The position numbers and the translations under genes are program-made. From contig NZ_WBKI01000001.1 of assembly GCF_008830365.1 (NCBI RefSeq), positions 1,054,001-1,118,000 on the forward strand: a stretch of 64,000 nucleotides of DNA. The letters are read 5' to 3'. Numbering within the stretch: position 1 is the first letter of the stretch; every line of letters starts with the position of its first letter. Below, piece after piece: positions 26,656 to 35,381 of this stretch. The notes below the pieces were generated by a model. The model saw only the letters and a list, made by a program, of their open reading frames with translations, was not told where the DNA came from and did no database searches. Source of the DNA: Serratia proteamaculans (GTDB taxonomy: Bacteria > Pseudomonadota > Gammaproteobacteria > Enterobacterales > Enterobacteriaceae).

Positions 26656-28773
26656 TTAGAAATCGTACCCCACCGTCGCCACCACGGAGCGTTCCGCCCC
26701 CCAATAGCAATAACCGGAACCATAACAGGCCGCAACGTATTTCCGGTCGGTCAGGTTGTTCACGTTTAACTGCACATAAGCGCCTTTCAGCGACGGATTA
26801 ACGCTGTCCAGATTCATCCGTACCGAAGCATCCACCAGCGTCACAGAAGGAATGCGTAACGTATTTTCATTATCCGCCCATTGCTTGCCGATATAACGTA
26901 CCCCAGCGCCAACATCTACGCCGTAGGCAGCAGCATATTTACCCCACAGTGTGGCCATTTGGTCCGGGGCCAGATACGGCGTATTGCCGTTGTTACCGTC
27001 AATCGCATCTTTGAACTTCACCTTGTTGTAGGTATAGCCTGCAATCAGATCGAAACGTTCGGTGATCTTGCTGCGAGCCTCCAGTTCAATTCCCTGAGAA
27101 TGTACCTTGCCGGCGGGTAGATAATAACTTTGCTGCACCACACGGTTGGCGACATCATTCTGTGTCAGATCATACAGCGCCACGCTGTAGATTGATGAAC
27201 TGCCCGGTGGCTGGTATTTCAAGCCCACCTCGTATTGCTCACTGGTACTCGGCTTGAGCATATGGCCGTTCTGATCGGACAGCGCCTCTGGCGTCACTGC
27301 CGTGCTGTAACTGGCGTAAGGTGAGAAACCGCTGTCAAAGCGGTACAGCAACGAGGCGCGGCCGCTAAAGTTATCGTCGCGACGTTCATCACTGGTGCCG
27401 GTATTAAGCACCGTATTTTTTGACTCTATACGGTCAAAGCGGCCAGACAGGTTCAGATACCAGTTCTGCAGGCTGATTTCGTCCTGCAGATACACGCCGG
27501 TCTGCTGATAGTGACGTCTGGAGTCGGTATGCGTCAGATTGGTCAACCCCGCACCACCGGACACGCCGGTATAAGGATTCAGTTCAGAGGCTCCGGCAGA
27601 CTCGTCCCACAGGTTATTACGAAAGCGCTGGTAATCCAGACCCAGCATCACCCGGTGATCCAGCGGCCCGGTGGCAAAGTCAGCTTCCAGCTGATTGTCG
27701 ACGGCGAAAGCATCCAGTGAGGTCGCCGAGCCGCTGTAATAGCGGTTCAGCAACTGATGGTCCTGATCCCAGCCAATCTGATACACCTGCTGCAATTCAA
27801 CGTTGGAATGGGTATAGCTGGCATTTTGTCGGAATGACCAAACGTCATTAAAGCTGTGCGAGAAGGCATAGCTGTAGATCTGCTCCCAGCGTTTGAACAC
27901 GTTACGGCTACTCTCGCCGTCAAAGAATCCGCGCCCCAGCTTGTCGCCTGAGCTGGAATAGAGGCTGCCATCTGCCGGAACTGCACTGTGATAACCGCCG
28001 GACGGATCCTTTTGCAAATAAGCTTTCAGCAACAATGAGGTATTTTCATCCGGCTGCCACAGCAATGACGGCGAAATGGCATAGCGCTCTTCGCGCTGGT
28101 GGTCATACATGGTGTCGCTGCTGCGCGTCATCCCGGTCAAACGATAAGCCCACTGGTCCGACAGTGGGCCGGTCACATCAAAAGCCGCGCCCTTGGTGTC
28201 GTTATTGCCCGCCGAGAGGTTAACCTGCCCTTGCGTGGCAAACTGCGGCCGCTTGGAGGTCAAGGCCACCAGCCCACCCGGAATGCTTTGCCCATACATC
28301 ACCGAAGACGGCCCTTTGATGACGTCGATACGCTCCAGAAACCAGGGATCAACCTGCAAGGCATTATAGGTGCCGCCATCGCTTAACAGACGCAAGCCAT
28401 CGAGGAAGGTGTTATTAACATCTCCGCCGTGGAAACCACGCAATGCAATGGTGTCATAGCGTGTCGCACCGCCGGAGAAATTGGTGAAAACACCCGGGGT
28501 ATATTTCAGTGCATCATTCACCGTCTGGGTGTTCTGATCGGTCATCTGTTGGCGTGTAACCACCGAAACGGACTGCGCCGTCAGGATCAGCGGCTGGTCG
28601 GTTTTAGTGGCTCCCTGACTGGTCGTTGCTTGGTAACCCTGGGTTGCAGCCTCAGCCGTATCGGCGGGTTTGGCGGTGACCACCAGGGTATCTTCAGCTA
28701 ACGAAGTCAGTGGCAGAAACATCGCGAAAGCGCATAAAACACGCGACCGTTTGACAGAAAAAAACATTGGCAT
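26656..28773 (-). CDS. foxA: TonB-dependent ferrioxamine-type siderophore receptor
   Basis: A 705-residue outer-membrane receptor: signal peptide (about 1-26), an N-terminal plug domain (SVSVVTRQQMTDQNTQTVND, then DVIKGPSSVMYGQSIPGG), and a 22-strand barrel ending VVATVGYDF with terminal Phe. Segments such as LRGFHGGDVNNTFLDGLRLL and LLWQPDENTSLLLKAYLQKD match what I recall of Yersinia FoxA, the ferrioxamine B receptor, more than FhuA. A Fur box lies about 120 bases upstream and the RyhB gene just beyond. No siderophore biosynthesis genes are nearby, in line with use of foreign siderophores. Confidence 0.85.
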   Translation of the reverse strand: MPMFFSVKRSRVLCAFAMFLPLTSLAEDTLVVTAKPADTAEAATQGYQATTSQGATKTDQPLILTAQSVSVVTRQQMTDQNTQTVNDALKYTPGVFTNFSGGATRYDTIALRGFHGGDVNNTFLDGLRLLSDGGTYNALQVDPWFLERIDVIKGPSSVMYGQSIPGGLVALTSKRPQFATQGQVNLSAGNNDTKGAAFDVTGPLSDQWAYRLTGMTRSSDTMYDHQREERYAISPSLLWQPDENTSLLLKAYLQKDPSGGYHSAVPADGSLYSSSGDKLGRGFFDGESSRNVFKRWEQIYSYAFSHSFNDVWSFRQNASYTHSNVELQQVYQIGWDQDHQLLNRYYSGSATSLDAFAVDNQLEADFATGPLDHRVMLGLDYQRFRNNLWDESAGASELNPYTGVSGGAGLTNLTHTDSRRHYQQTGVYLQDEISLQNWYLNLSGRFDRIESKNTVLNTGTSDERRDDNFSGRASLLYRFDSGFSPYASYSTAVTPEALSDQNGHMLKPSTSEQYEVGLKYQPPGSSSIYSVALYDLTQNDVANRVVQQSYYLPAGKVHSQGIELEARSKITERFDLIAGYTYNKVKFKDAIDGNNGNTPYLAPDQMATLWGKYAAAYGVDVGAGVRYIGKQWADNENTLRIPSVTLVDASVRMNLDSVNPSLKGAYVQLNVNNLTDRKYVAACYGSGYCYWGAERSVVATVGYDF

Positions 28774-28892
28774 GCCGGTAATCCCTGGTAAGTATCATTA
28801 AACCGCACCCGACAGGGGCCCCGTCAGCAACGCTGGCTGACGAAGGGGCGAAGGAACTATCGGTATTGCGCATGTAAAGAAAAGGAAATATT

Positions 28893-28911
28893 AATGATAA
28901 TTATTATCTTT
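28893..28911. promoter_or_regulatory. Fur box of foxA
   Basis: AATGATAATTATTATCTTT resembles the 19-base Fur consensus, with the alternating GATAAT/ATTATC units intact. On the minus strand TTGAAA upstream and an AT-rich -10 region overlap it, so bound Fur would block foxA transcription. Confidence 0.8.
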
Positions 28912-29020
28912 ATCGATAAAGAATTTCAAGTATGAGCAAACTTTTTATGAGCGGGCAAAGTAATTGACCGCAGGGAAAGGACCGGGCTGAGTGTGAAGTA
29001 TTATTCTGAAAATCAATAAC

Positions 29021-29135
29021 AAAAAAATTCCAGCGCCAGGCTGGCATACAAACTGGAAGCAATGTGAGCAATTTATTGCCAGTACAGGCAGCGCATAAGG
29101 AGACAATCCTCTAACCTTTACTGGTGATTGAAAGT
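29021..29135 (-). ncRNA. ryhB: RyhB small RNA
   Basis: Read leftward, 29072-29053 is ATTGCTCACATTGCTTCCAG, the conserved core of enterobacterial RyhB, the Hfq-dependent RNA that represses iron-using proteins when iron is short. It is followed by the hairpin CCAGC-CTGGC-GCTGG and a seven-base T tract ending at 29021, and preceded by a Fur box at 29136-29154. Order and spacing (Fur box, about 70-base 5' part, core, terminator) match RyhB. The 5' end is uncertain by about ten bases. A 71-codon frame over the same bases is a coincidence. It sits next to foxA, unlike E. coli ryhB. Confidence 0.88.
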
Positions 29136-29154
29136 GATAACGACTATCATTATC
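29136..29154. promoter_or_regulatory. Fur box of ryhB
   Basis: GATAACGACTATCATTATC differs from the 19-base Fur consensus at three positions. On the minus strand it contains GATAAT (29149-29154), a likely -10 box, so Fur binding would block the RyhB start. It is 240 bases from the foxA box and therefore a separate control point. Confidence 0.85.
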
Positions 29155-29203
29155 CTTCATAAGGCGCTTTCCATCTACCCCTTTCGGCAGTAGTTGGTGG
29201 TGT

Positions 29204-29497
29204 TCACCGAGACTTTCTGACGAACCAGGTATAGAGACGCCCCGCTCCCAGCAGAATGAGCGCCAGCAGAATATTCGCTATAGCCCACAAACTTAATGCG
29301 TATATAAAGGTTTGATAGAGGGGAATACCACGGGCAGCGCCGAACGGATTAAAATGCCAAAAGCGAATAATGGTAAACGGGTTTAGATTTAACCAGTTGA
29401 AAACGATAGCCACCAGCACCGGCGGTAGGAAAAAATAGAGTCCCAGGGTGATTATCAGCAGATACACTGCGGCGCGATCGTTTTTATAATCTTTCAT
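29204..29497 (-). CDS. Hypothetical membrane protein, 97 residues
   Basis: Two hydrophobic segments (about 12-34, VYLLIITLGLYFFLPPVLVA, and 63-88) joined by a hydrophilic loop rich in Asn, Trp and His, ending in RKSR. I recognise no family. No strong ribosome-binding site precedes ATG 29497 (GTGG lies too far away). Membrane character and length favour a real gene, but evidence is limited. Between it and foxA lie ryhB and both Fur boxes. Confidence 0.55.
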   Translation of the reverse strand: MKDYKNDRAAVYLLIITLGLYFFLPPVLVAIVFNWLNLNPFTIIRFWHFNPFGAARGIPLYQTFIYALSLWAIANILLALILLGAGRLYTWFVRKSR

Positions 29498-29668
29498 ATC
29501 AGTAAATTACCACCACAAATCAATTTAAAAACACCCTGAACATTGCGGTTTAAACAGACCTGACAAGTGCTGATTAGTTCCAGGTTTAGGGTAAAATAAA
29601 GCCTGTTTGGCGTTTAAATTTCATTTAGATTTTGGATGTTATAACGCTAGTCAGCTCAGGAGGCTCCA

Positions 29669-30151
29669 ATGATACCGGACTATTGCCCAACCCCGCCCAC
29701 GCCCAAAAAACTCAAAATCACCTATGGCTGGTATATATATACCATCTATGCACAGTTGATCTTTAATATCTATTTGGCGGTGTATAACGGTTGCGTCAGA
29801 CGCCCGATTGAAACGCCACTGATCTCCGTGGGCCACAGCGTTTTCATCGCGTTTATCCTTTATCATGTGTTGAAAAAACGCACGCATTTCGCCTGGGTGA
29901 TGCTGGCCTATTACATTTTGATGAGGTTGTATTACGCCAATGTACTGCATATCGAGTTCAATGCGTGGAGTCGTGGGCTGGTGTTTATTTTTCTGACGCT
30001 GTTGCTTACCGGTACGGTGGCCGTAGGCCAACTGGCTACCCCACCGCTGCGCCAGGATTGGTTGGCGCGCTTAGGATGGCGACAGTGGACAACCTTGGCC
30101 GCGTTGTCCGGCTTACTGACACCTTTGATCACCACCGATTATCTTGGCTGA
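29669..30151 (+). CDS. Hypothetical membrane protein, 160 residues
   Basis: ATG 29669 follows a strong AGGAGG with good spacing. The product has a short proline-rich N-terminus (PDYCPTPPTPKK) and about four membrane helices, with charged loops around KKRTHF and RPIETP. I do not recognise the family. It is divergent from the 97-residue membrane protein. Its stop is followed after ten bases by the convergent end of a possible small gene. Confidence 0.65.
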   Translation: MIPDYCPTPPTPKKLKITYGWYIYTIYAQLIFNIYLAVYNGCVRRPIETPLISVGHSVFIAFILYHVLKKRTHFAWVMLAYYILMRLYYANVLHIEFNAWSRGLVFIFLTLLLTGTVAVGQLATPPLRQDWLARLGWRQWTTLAALSGLLTPLITTDYLG

Positions 30152-30161
30152 CTGCCGGCAT

Positions 30162-30317
30162 TTACTTTGGGATATGCGGCTCCGAGATATCGACCAGACG
30201 GCACACCTTGGTGTAGTTATTGGATTTCTCACAGATCTTATCAGTGACAAAAATACCAAGGTAGCCTAGTACCACCAGATACCCAGCCATGCACAAAATG
30301 AAGATAAGCGTTCTCAC
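30162..30317 (-). CDS. Possible small exported or membrane protein, 51 residues
   Basis: A GTG at 30315-30317 opens a frame starting with MRTLIFILCMAGYLVVLGY, one hydrophobic segment, followed by a polar tail with two cysteines (KICEKSNNYTKVC) and ending SEPHIPK. The two Cys residues after the hydrophobic part could form a periplasmic disulphide. The ribosome-binding site is weak and the start is GTG, so this is tentative. No family recognised. Confidence 0.45.
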   Translation of the reverse strand: MRTLIFILCMAGYLVVLGYLGIFVTDKICEKSNNYTKVCRLVDISEPHIPK

Positions 30318-30424
30318 CGATTAGACCAACCTGACAACAGAACCCTGAGCATCATACCTTGGTTACCCTGTTTTAAACTATTTCTAAGTATTTCATAAAT
30401 CCGCTGGTCATCTCAGCCTCGTGA

Positions 30425-30441
30425 ATGTTATGTTATTACAT
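30425..30441. promoter_or_regulatory. Zur-like operator before the ABC transporter operon
   Basis: ATGTTATGTTATTACAT matches the Zur core I recall from E. coli (ATGTTATA-N-TATAACAT) at 14 of 16 defined positions and is largely palindromic. It lies 28 bases before the ATG at 30469 and overlaps a possible -10 (TTATGT) with TGGTCA 17 bases upstream. This suggests repression by zinc-loaded Zur. Confidence 0.5.
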
Positions 30442-30468
30442 ATCAAAACATTTTACATAGACGCATCA

Positions 30469-31278
30469 ATGGAAAGCCAAACCCCACCGTTACTCGCCGT
30501 AGAACACCTGACGCTGTCGCTTGACGGTGAGGTCAAAATTCACAACCTGAATTTCACTCTGTATCCCGGCGAACGAGTGTGTCTGCTTGGCGCATCGGGC
30601 TCAGGCAAATCCCTAACTGCCGCGGCCATTTTGGGAACATTGCCCAACAACGCACAAGTCAGTGGCTCAATCCGAGTTCAGGGTCAAGAAATCAGCGGTC
30701 AACGGTTGCAACTGCGCAAACGACCTGCGTTGGCGGCTATTTTCCAGGATCCCTTCACCGGTCTCAATCCCCTGACCCGCGTAGGCCAGCAGTTAATCCT
30801 GGCGTTACGCGGCCAGAGCAAGATGAAAACACAACAGGCACAACGCTGTGCCGCCGAGTTGCTGGCCGCATTAGGCTTGCCGCCAGAGCTCATAATGGCC
30901 CGCTATCCCGGCCAACTGTCAGGTGGCCAGTGCCAGCGGGTCTGCGCAGCACTGGCATTGGTGGGTGAGAAAAGCCTGCTGATCGCAGATGAACCCACCA
31001 CCGCACTGGATATGGTCAGTCAACATCAACTGATCGCTATCCTGAAGCGTTACACCGAACGCCCCCACGCCCCGGCATTGCTGTTTATTACTCACGATCT
31101 CACCGTCGCCGCCAACCTGTGTCAGCGAGCCATTGTCCTGGTGGCGGGCGAAATTGCCGATCAGGGGCCGTTCGAACAGTTACTGCATCACCCTGCTCAT
31201 CCCTATACCCAGCAGTTGGTTGCCACGGCACAGTGCCCAACCTTCGACCAGGCATCACCGTTAAGTCTGGCCGGTTAA
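30469..31278 (+). CDS. ABC transporter ATP-binding protein (DppD/NikD type)
   Basis: A 269-residue ATPase of the peptide/nickel import family. Walker A is GASGSGKS, the signature is LSGGQCQRV, Walker B is LLIADEPTTALD, and the H-loop is LLFITHDLT. ATG 30469 (MESQTPPLLAVEHLTL) fits family length; the frame reaches 30421, but that region carries the Zur-like operator. First gene of a compact four-gene operon, four bases before the next. Confidence 0.88.
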   Translation: MESQTPPLLAVEHLTLSLDGEVKIHNLNFTLYPGERVCLLGASGSGKSLTAAAILGTLPNNAQVSGSIRVQGQEISGQRLQLRKRPALAAIFQDPFTGLNPLTRVGQQLILALRGQSKMKTQQAQRCAAELLAALGLPPELIMARYPGQLSGGQCQRVCAALALVGEKSLLIADEPTTALDMVSQHQLIAILKRYTERPHAPALLFITHDLTVAANLCQRAIVLVAGEIADQGPFEQLLHHPAHPYTQQLVATAQCPTFDQASPLSLAG

Positions 31279-31282
31279 CGAG

Positions 31283-32074
31283 ATGAATAACATGTCAGTC
31301 AGCAGGACGCTGCCCTTTATCAGCCTGCAACAAGTCTGTCGGCAATATTCAGCACAGTCCGGCGGGCTGAAACCCACCGACCTGAATCTGTACGCGGAGG
31401 ATCGCGTCGGGTTGGTGGGCTGCTCAGGTGCCGGTAAATCCACCCTGCTTAAATTGTTGCTGGCTCTGGAGATAGCGGACGCCGGTCATGTTCATTGCCA
31501 GGGTAGCGCAGTCCGCCCAGCCCCAGCGCACCGTTTGCGTTGGTACCGGCGATTGGTGCAGTACGTGCCGCAAGATGCCCATGCTTCACTCAACCCTCGT
31601 CACACGGTAGCCGAACTGATTATCGCCCCTCTGCGGCAACTTGCTCCTTCTCAGGATTTGGGTATCACCGCCGAACGGGCATTGCGACAGGTTGAGCTGG
31701 AGGAGCGTCTGCTTTACATCCGCCCAGGCCAGCTTTCCGGCGGGCAGGCGCAACGGGTGGCGCTGGCGCGAGCTATTGCGCTGCAACCCCGCTTTTTAAT
31801 CGCCGATGAACCGGTCAGCGGTTTGGATCTGCCGCTGCGTCAGCAGATCATCAGCCTGCTCGATCGGATTGCTCGTCAGCAAAATATGGGCATGCTGCTT
31901 GTCTCCCATGATATTTCGCTGGTCGCCGCTTTATGCCAACGCACATTGGTGATGGAGTGCGGTGCCATCGTGGAAGATCGCCCAACCGCTGAGCTGCTGA
32001 ACAGTCCACGGCATGCCGCTACCCGCGATCTGATCGCCGCAATCCCATCACTGCCCACCCTTTTCCAGCCTTGA
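31283..32074 (+). CDS. ABC transporter ATP-binding protein (DppF/NikE type)
   Basis: A 263-residue ATPase with Walker [10 protein letters not shown], signature LSGGQAQRV, Walker [15 protein letters not shown] and H-loop MLLVSHDIS. It pairs with the preceding ATPase as the D/F pair of a family 5 transporter. ATG 31283 is used; a second ATG nine bases on is possible. The substrate-binding gene starts 18 bases after its stop. Confidence 0.88.
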   Translation: MNNMSVSRTLPFISLQQVCRQYSAQSGGLKPTDLNLYAEDRVGLVGCSGAGKSTLLKLLLALEIADAGHVHCQGSAVRPAPAHRLRWYRRLVQYVPQDAHASLNPRHTVAELIIAPLRQLAPSQDLGITAERALRQVELEERLLYIRPGQLSGGQAQRVALARAIALQPRFLIADEPVSGLDLPLRQQIISLLDRIARQQNMGMLLVSHDISLVAALCQRTLVMECGAIVEDRPTAELLNSPRHAATRDLIAAIPSLPTLFQP

Positions 32075-32092
32075 TATTCTGAGGAATACTTC

Positions 32093-33601
32093 ATGTTGAA
32101 CCCACGCTTTATTGGTCCCACCGGCTGCCTGCTTGCCGGCAGTTTGCTGCTTGGCGGCTGCTTTGACCCTACACAACCGAAAGAAAGCACCAATGAAGAA
32201 CGACGCATCCGGCTGGCCATGCTACAACCGCCTCGTTCCGGGCTCACGCCACTGAGCGATGACGCGTTTAAACTTTCTCGCTGGAGCAATGCTGAAACAT
32301 TGGTCGTGCTGAACGCCAACGGCGATGCTGAACCGGCATTGGCCACCGAATGGCAGCAAATCGATCAACACCGCTGGCGCTTTGTGTTGCGCCCGGGAGT
32401 CAGCTTCCATGACGGTAGCGTTATGACGGCGCAGAGTGTCGTACGTTCACTTTCGGCGGCAATGAACGCCGCACCAAAACCTCGCATCCTTGACGGCGTT
32501 GAGTTATCCGTCAGCACAGAAGACGATCACACCCTGCTTATCTCTACTGCGGTGCCCGATCCTCTGCTGCCGCAACGGCTGTCCAGCCCACAATTGGCCA
32601 TCCTCGCCGAGCGAGCTTACGCTGCCAACGGCGTGGTTAATCCCTTGCAGGCCGGGACCGGTGCCTTTGTACTGACAGAAATCAACGGAACCAGCAGCGC
32701 GCGGCTAAACCGTTTTGACAGCTACTGGGGCGAAAAAGCCGCAGCGCCAGGCATCGACGTCAGCTTTGTGCCGGACAGCGCAGCCCGCGCCGCCGCGCTA
32801 CGCACCGGCAGTGCCGATTTGGTTGAAGCACTGCCCGTATCACAGCTGCCCTTGATTGCAGCAGAACTGATCCATGAAGTGCCCATGCCACGCACCAACA
32901 CGCTGTATCTGAACACCCGGGTCGGGGTCTTCCGCGATCCGGCGGTGCGTGCTGCGGCGGCAGCGGCCATTCAGCGCCAACCCCTGGTGGATAACGTCTA
33001 CGAGGGCCGTGCCGATGTCGCCAGCGGGCTACTGGGCCCAGCGCTGCCCTGGGCCGCACCATTGCGACAGCCGCAGCCCCTGCTGCCAATTACGGCGCTG
33101 AAGGGAAAAGCCATCACCCTGGCCACCTTCAGCGATCGCGCCGAGTTGCCGGAGGTCGCGGTTTATCTGGCGCAACAGCTCAGCGCCGCCGGTTTTGTGG
33201 TGAAACAGGAAGTGCGGGAATATGCACATATTGAAGCCGATGCGCTGGCGGGCAAATTCGACGCGTTTATTCTGTCACGCGCCACGGTGCTGGACTCCGG
33301 CGATCCGCTGGCCTACATGTACAGCGATTTCGCCTGCCAGGGTTCGTTCAATATCGCCCAACTGTGCGACCCGCAGGTGGACGCAGCCCTGATCTACGCC
33401 GCCGCGATCCCGGCCGGTGCCTCCCGACGTCAGGCGATCATCGCAGCAGAAAATCGTATTCTGGCGACCCATGCGGCGATCCCTTTATTGCATGAACGAG
33501 TGATCCAGGGGGAGGCCGCAGCCATGAAGAACGCCGAACGCGACCCGCGTGAACGCCTGCTGGTGACACCACGCAGCCGGATCGCCAGCGGACAGCCCTG
33601 A
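32093..33601 (+). CDS. Family 5 substrate-binding lipoprotein of the ABC transporter
   Basis: A 502-residue periplasmic binding protein (NikA/DppA/OppA family) with a lipoprotein signal, lipobox LLGGC at residues 20-24. Family marks include the early WSNAETLVVLNANGDAEPALA stretch, WRFVLRPGVSFHDG, and FDSYWGEKAAAPG. Ligand type (peptide, nickel or zinc chelate, opine metallophore) cannot be read from sequence. GAGGAA precedes the ATG. Its TGA overlaps the permease ATG by one base. Confidence 0.88.
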   Translation: MLNPRFIGPTGCLLAGSLLLGGCFDPTQPKESTNEERRIRLAMLQPPRSGLTPLSDDAFKLSRWSNAETLVVLNANGDAEPALATEWQQIDQHRWRFVLRPGVSFHDGSVMTAQSVVRSLSAAMNAAPKPRILDGVELSVSTEDDHTLLISTAVPDPLLPQRLSSPQLAILAERAYAANGVVNPLQAGTGAFVLTEINGTSSARLNRFDSYWGEKAAAPGIDVSFVPDSAARAAALRTGSADLVEALPVSQLPLIAAELIHEVPMPRTNTLYLNTRVGVFRDPAVRAAAAAAIQRQPLVDNVYEGRADVASGLLGPALPWAAPLRQPQPLLPITALKGKAITLATFSDRAELPEVAVYLAQQLSAAGFVVKQEVREYAHIEADALAGKFDAFILSRATVLDSGDPLAYMYSDFACQGSFNIAQLCDPQVDAALIYAAAIPAGASRRQAIIAAENRILATHAAIPLLHERVIQGEAAAMKNAERDPRERLLVTPRSRIASGQP

Positions 33602-35319
33602 TGACACTGGCACAGCGGCTATTACCATTGGCCTCACGCCTGTTTGCCCTGCTGGCAATGATAACGCTGGTCGGCCTGATGCCCTGGCTGTCCGGTCGCG
33701 ATCCGGCGCTCAGCCTGCTGCGGGCCCGTTCGGCTGAACAGGAGGCCACGCCAGAAGCCCTGAACGCCATTCGGCAGCGCTTTGGTCTGGACGACGGGCC
33801 GCTGATATTGCTTGGCCGCTGGTTTAGCCGGCTGTTGCACGGCGATGCCGGGAACTCCTGGATCTCCGGCCGTCCGGTGCTGGAGGGGATGCTACAGGCA
33901 ACCGGGGTTTCTCTGACATTGATGGGCTACGCGTTGGCAATAGCGCTGCTGGTGGCATTGATGCTAGCGTTGCCAACCCTGTGGCGCGGCATACAGGGTG
34001 ACCCTCACCGTCCTGCCGGGGTTCTGGCAGTGACGCTGACTGCCCTGCCCGAGTTTTTGCTGGCGGCGCTGTTGCTGATTGTCGGTGCCGTCTGGTTAAA
34101 ATGGTTTCCTCCCTATGGCTGGCAAAGCCTAGGACATGTCGTGCTGCCAGCCCTGGCGTTAGGCTTGCCGGCCGGGGGCCTGCTGGGTCTGTTGTTCAGT
34201 GACGGCCTGACCGCCACCTTCAGCGAACGCTGGCTGATCACCTGGAGCCTGGCCGGCATCTCCCGGCGGCAGCGTCTGCTGGCGGTGTTACGTCGCACAC
34301 TCCCCGCCCTGTTGCCACAAATCGGTTTGGTGCTGGTGGGGCTTACCGGCGGTGCCATCGCCGTCGAGAAAGTGTTCGCCATTCCCGGCCTGGGTAGAGC
34401 AACATTGGGTGCCGCCATTGCGCAGGACCTGCCGGCACTGCAGTGCGGCATTCTGATCCTGTTGTTGATTGCCTTCAGCGCCGGGCTTCTGGCACAGGGT
34501 GCGCATTATCTGTTGCTGGGCCGGATAGCGGCAAGCTTGCCCAATTCGGCACCGCCGCAGCACAACACTAAAATCAGTTACCTTTTCGCCGCCGGCGCCG
34601 CGCTGTTGTTATGTCTGCTGGTGCTGAGCGGTATCATCCGCGATCCGCTCTCGTCACTGCATATCCGCCTGCAACCGCCGAGCCTGGATCTGCCCTTCGG
34701 CGCGGACGCCACCGGCCGCGATATTCTGGCACGCGTCGCTTACGGTGCGCTGAATACCAGCCTGCTGGCGCTGGCGGTCAGCTTCGCGTCGCTGTTCCTC
34801 GGGATAGTGTTCGGGCTGATGCCACGTCTGATGTGCGGGGTGATTGAACTGACCAACGCTACACCGCCAATCGTCGCTGGCCTGTTAGTGGTCGCCATTA
34901 GCGGCCCTTCAGCCTACGGTGCCGCCTGTGCGGTGATGTTGGTCAGTTGGGCTCCGCTGGCCGCCCATTGTGCTTCGTTGTTGGCGGAAGCCCGCACGCA
35001 GCCCTATATCCGCATGTTGCCGGTATTGGGCGTCGGCCGATGGCGCACGCTGACCCACTACCTGCTGCCGGCGCTCTCTGCTCCCCTGCTGCGCCACGCC
35101 ATGTTGCGTCTGCCGGGCATTGCGCTGGCGCTGGCGGCACTGGGTTTTCTTGGTCTTGGGCCGCAGCCACCCAGTGCAGAATGGGGGCTGGTGCTGGCGG
35201 AAGGCATGCCTTATCTCGAACGGGCGCCCTGGGGAGTCCTGGCACCGGCGATCGCACTGATATTACTGGCAGTGCTCGCAGTAACGCTGGCAAATACTGC
35301 CGGTAACCGTCGGGGCTGA
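33601..35319 (+). CDS. Fused ABC permease (NikB/DppB plus NikC/DppC in one chain)
   Basis: A 572-residue membrane protein carrying both permease halves that are normally two genes. The N-half (to about 300) has the DppB-type GLDDGPLILLGRWFSRLLHG and the loop IAVEKVFAIPGLGR. The C-half has the DppC-type PFGADATGRDILARVAYG and the late GFLGLGPQPP..EWG segment. There is no stop or frameshift between the halves and the join is a short hydrophilic linker (NSAPPQHNTK). With two ATPases and one binding protein this completes the importer. Confidence 0.88.
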   Translation: MTLAQRLLPLASRLFALLAMITLVGLMPWLSGRDPALSLLRARSAEQEATPEALNAIRQRFGLDDGPLILLGRWFSRLLHGDAGNSWISGRPVLEGMLQATGVSLTLMGYALAIALLVALMLALPTLWRGIQGDPHRPAGVLAVTLTALPEFLLAALLLIVGAVWLKWFPPYGWQSLGHVVLPALALGLPAGGLLGLLFSDGLTATFSERWLITWSLAGISRRQRLLAVLRRTLPALLPQIGLVLVGLTGGAIAVEKVFAIPGLGRATLGAAIAQDLPALQCGILILLLIAFSAGLLAQGAHYLLLGRIAASLPNSAPPQHNTKISYLFAAGAALLLCLLVLSGIIRDPLSSLHIRLQPPSLDLPFGADATGRDILARVAYGALNTSLLALAVSFASLFLGIVFGLMPRLMCGVIELTNATPPIVAGLLVVAISGPSAYGAACAVMLVSWAPLAAHCASLLAEARTQPYIRMLPVLGVGRWRTLTHYLLPALSAPLLRHAMLRLPGIALALAALGFLGLGPQPPSAEWGLVLAEGMPYLERAPWGVLAPAIALILLAVLAVTLANTAGNRRG

Positions 35320-35381
35320 CGGCGCATCCTCGCCCGGTTTGTAGTAACATTAGGCGATACTTCAACCTGCCAGGAGACCCC

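Noticed and set aside
28945-29160. Leftward 71-codon open frame between the two Fur boxes
   Set aside because: It spans the RyhB promoter, core and terminator, has no family resemblance and its ATG lies within the Fur box region.
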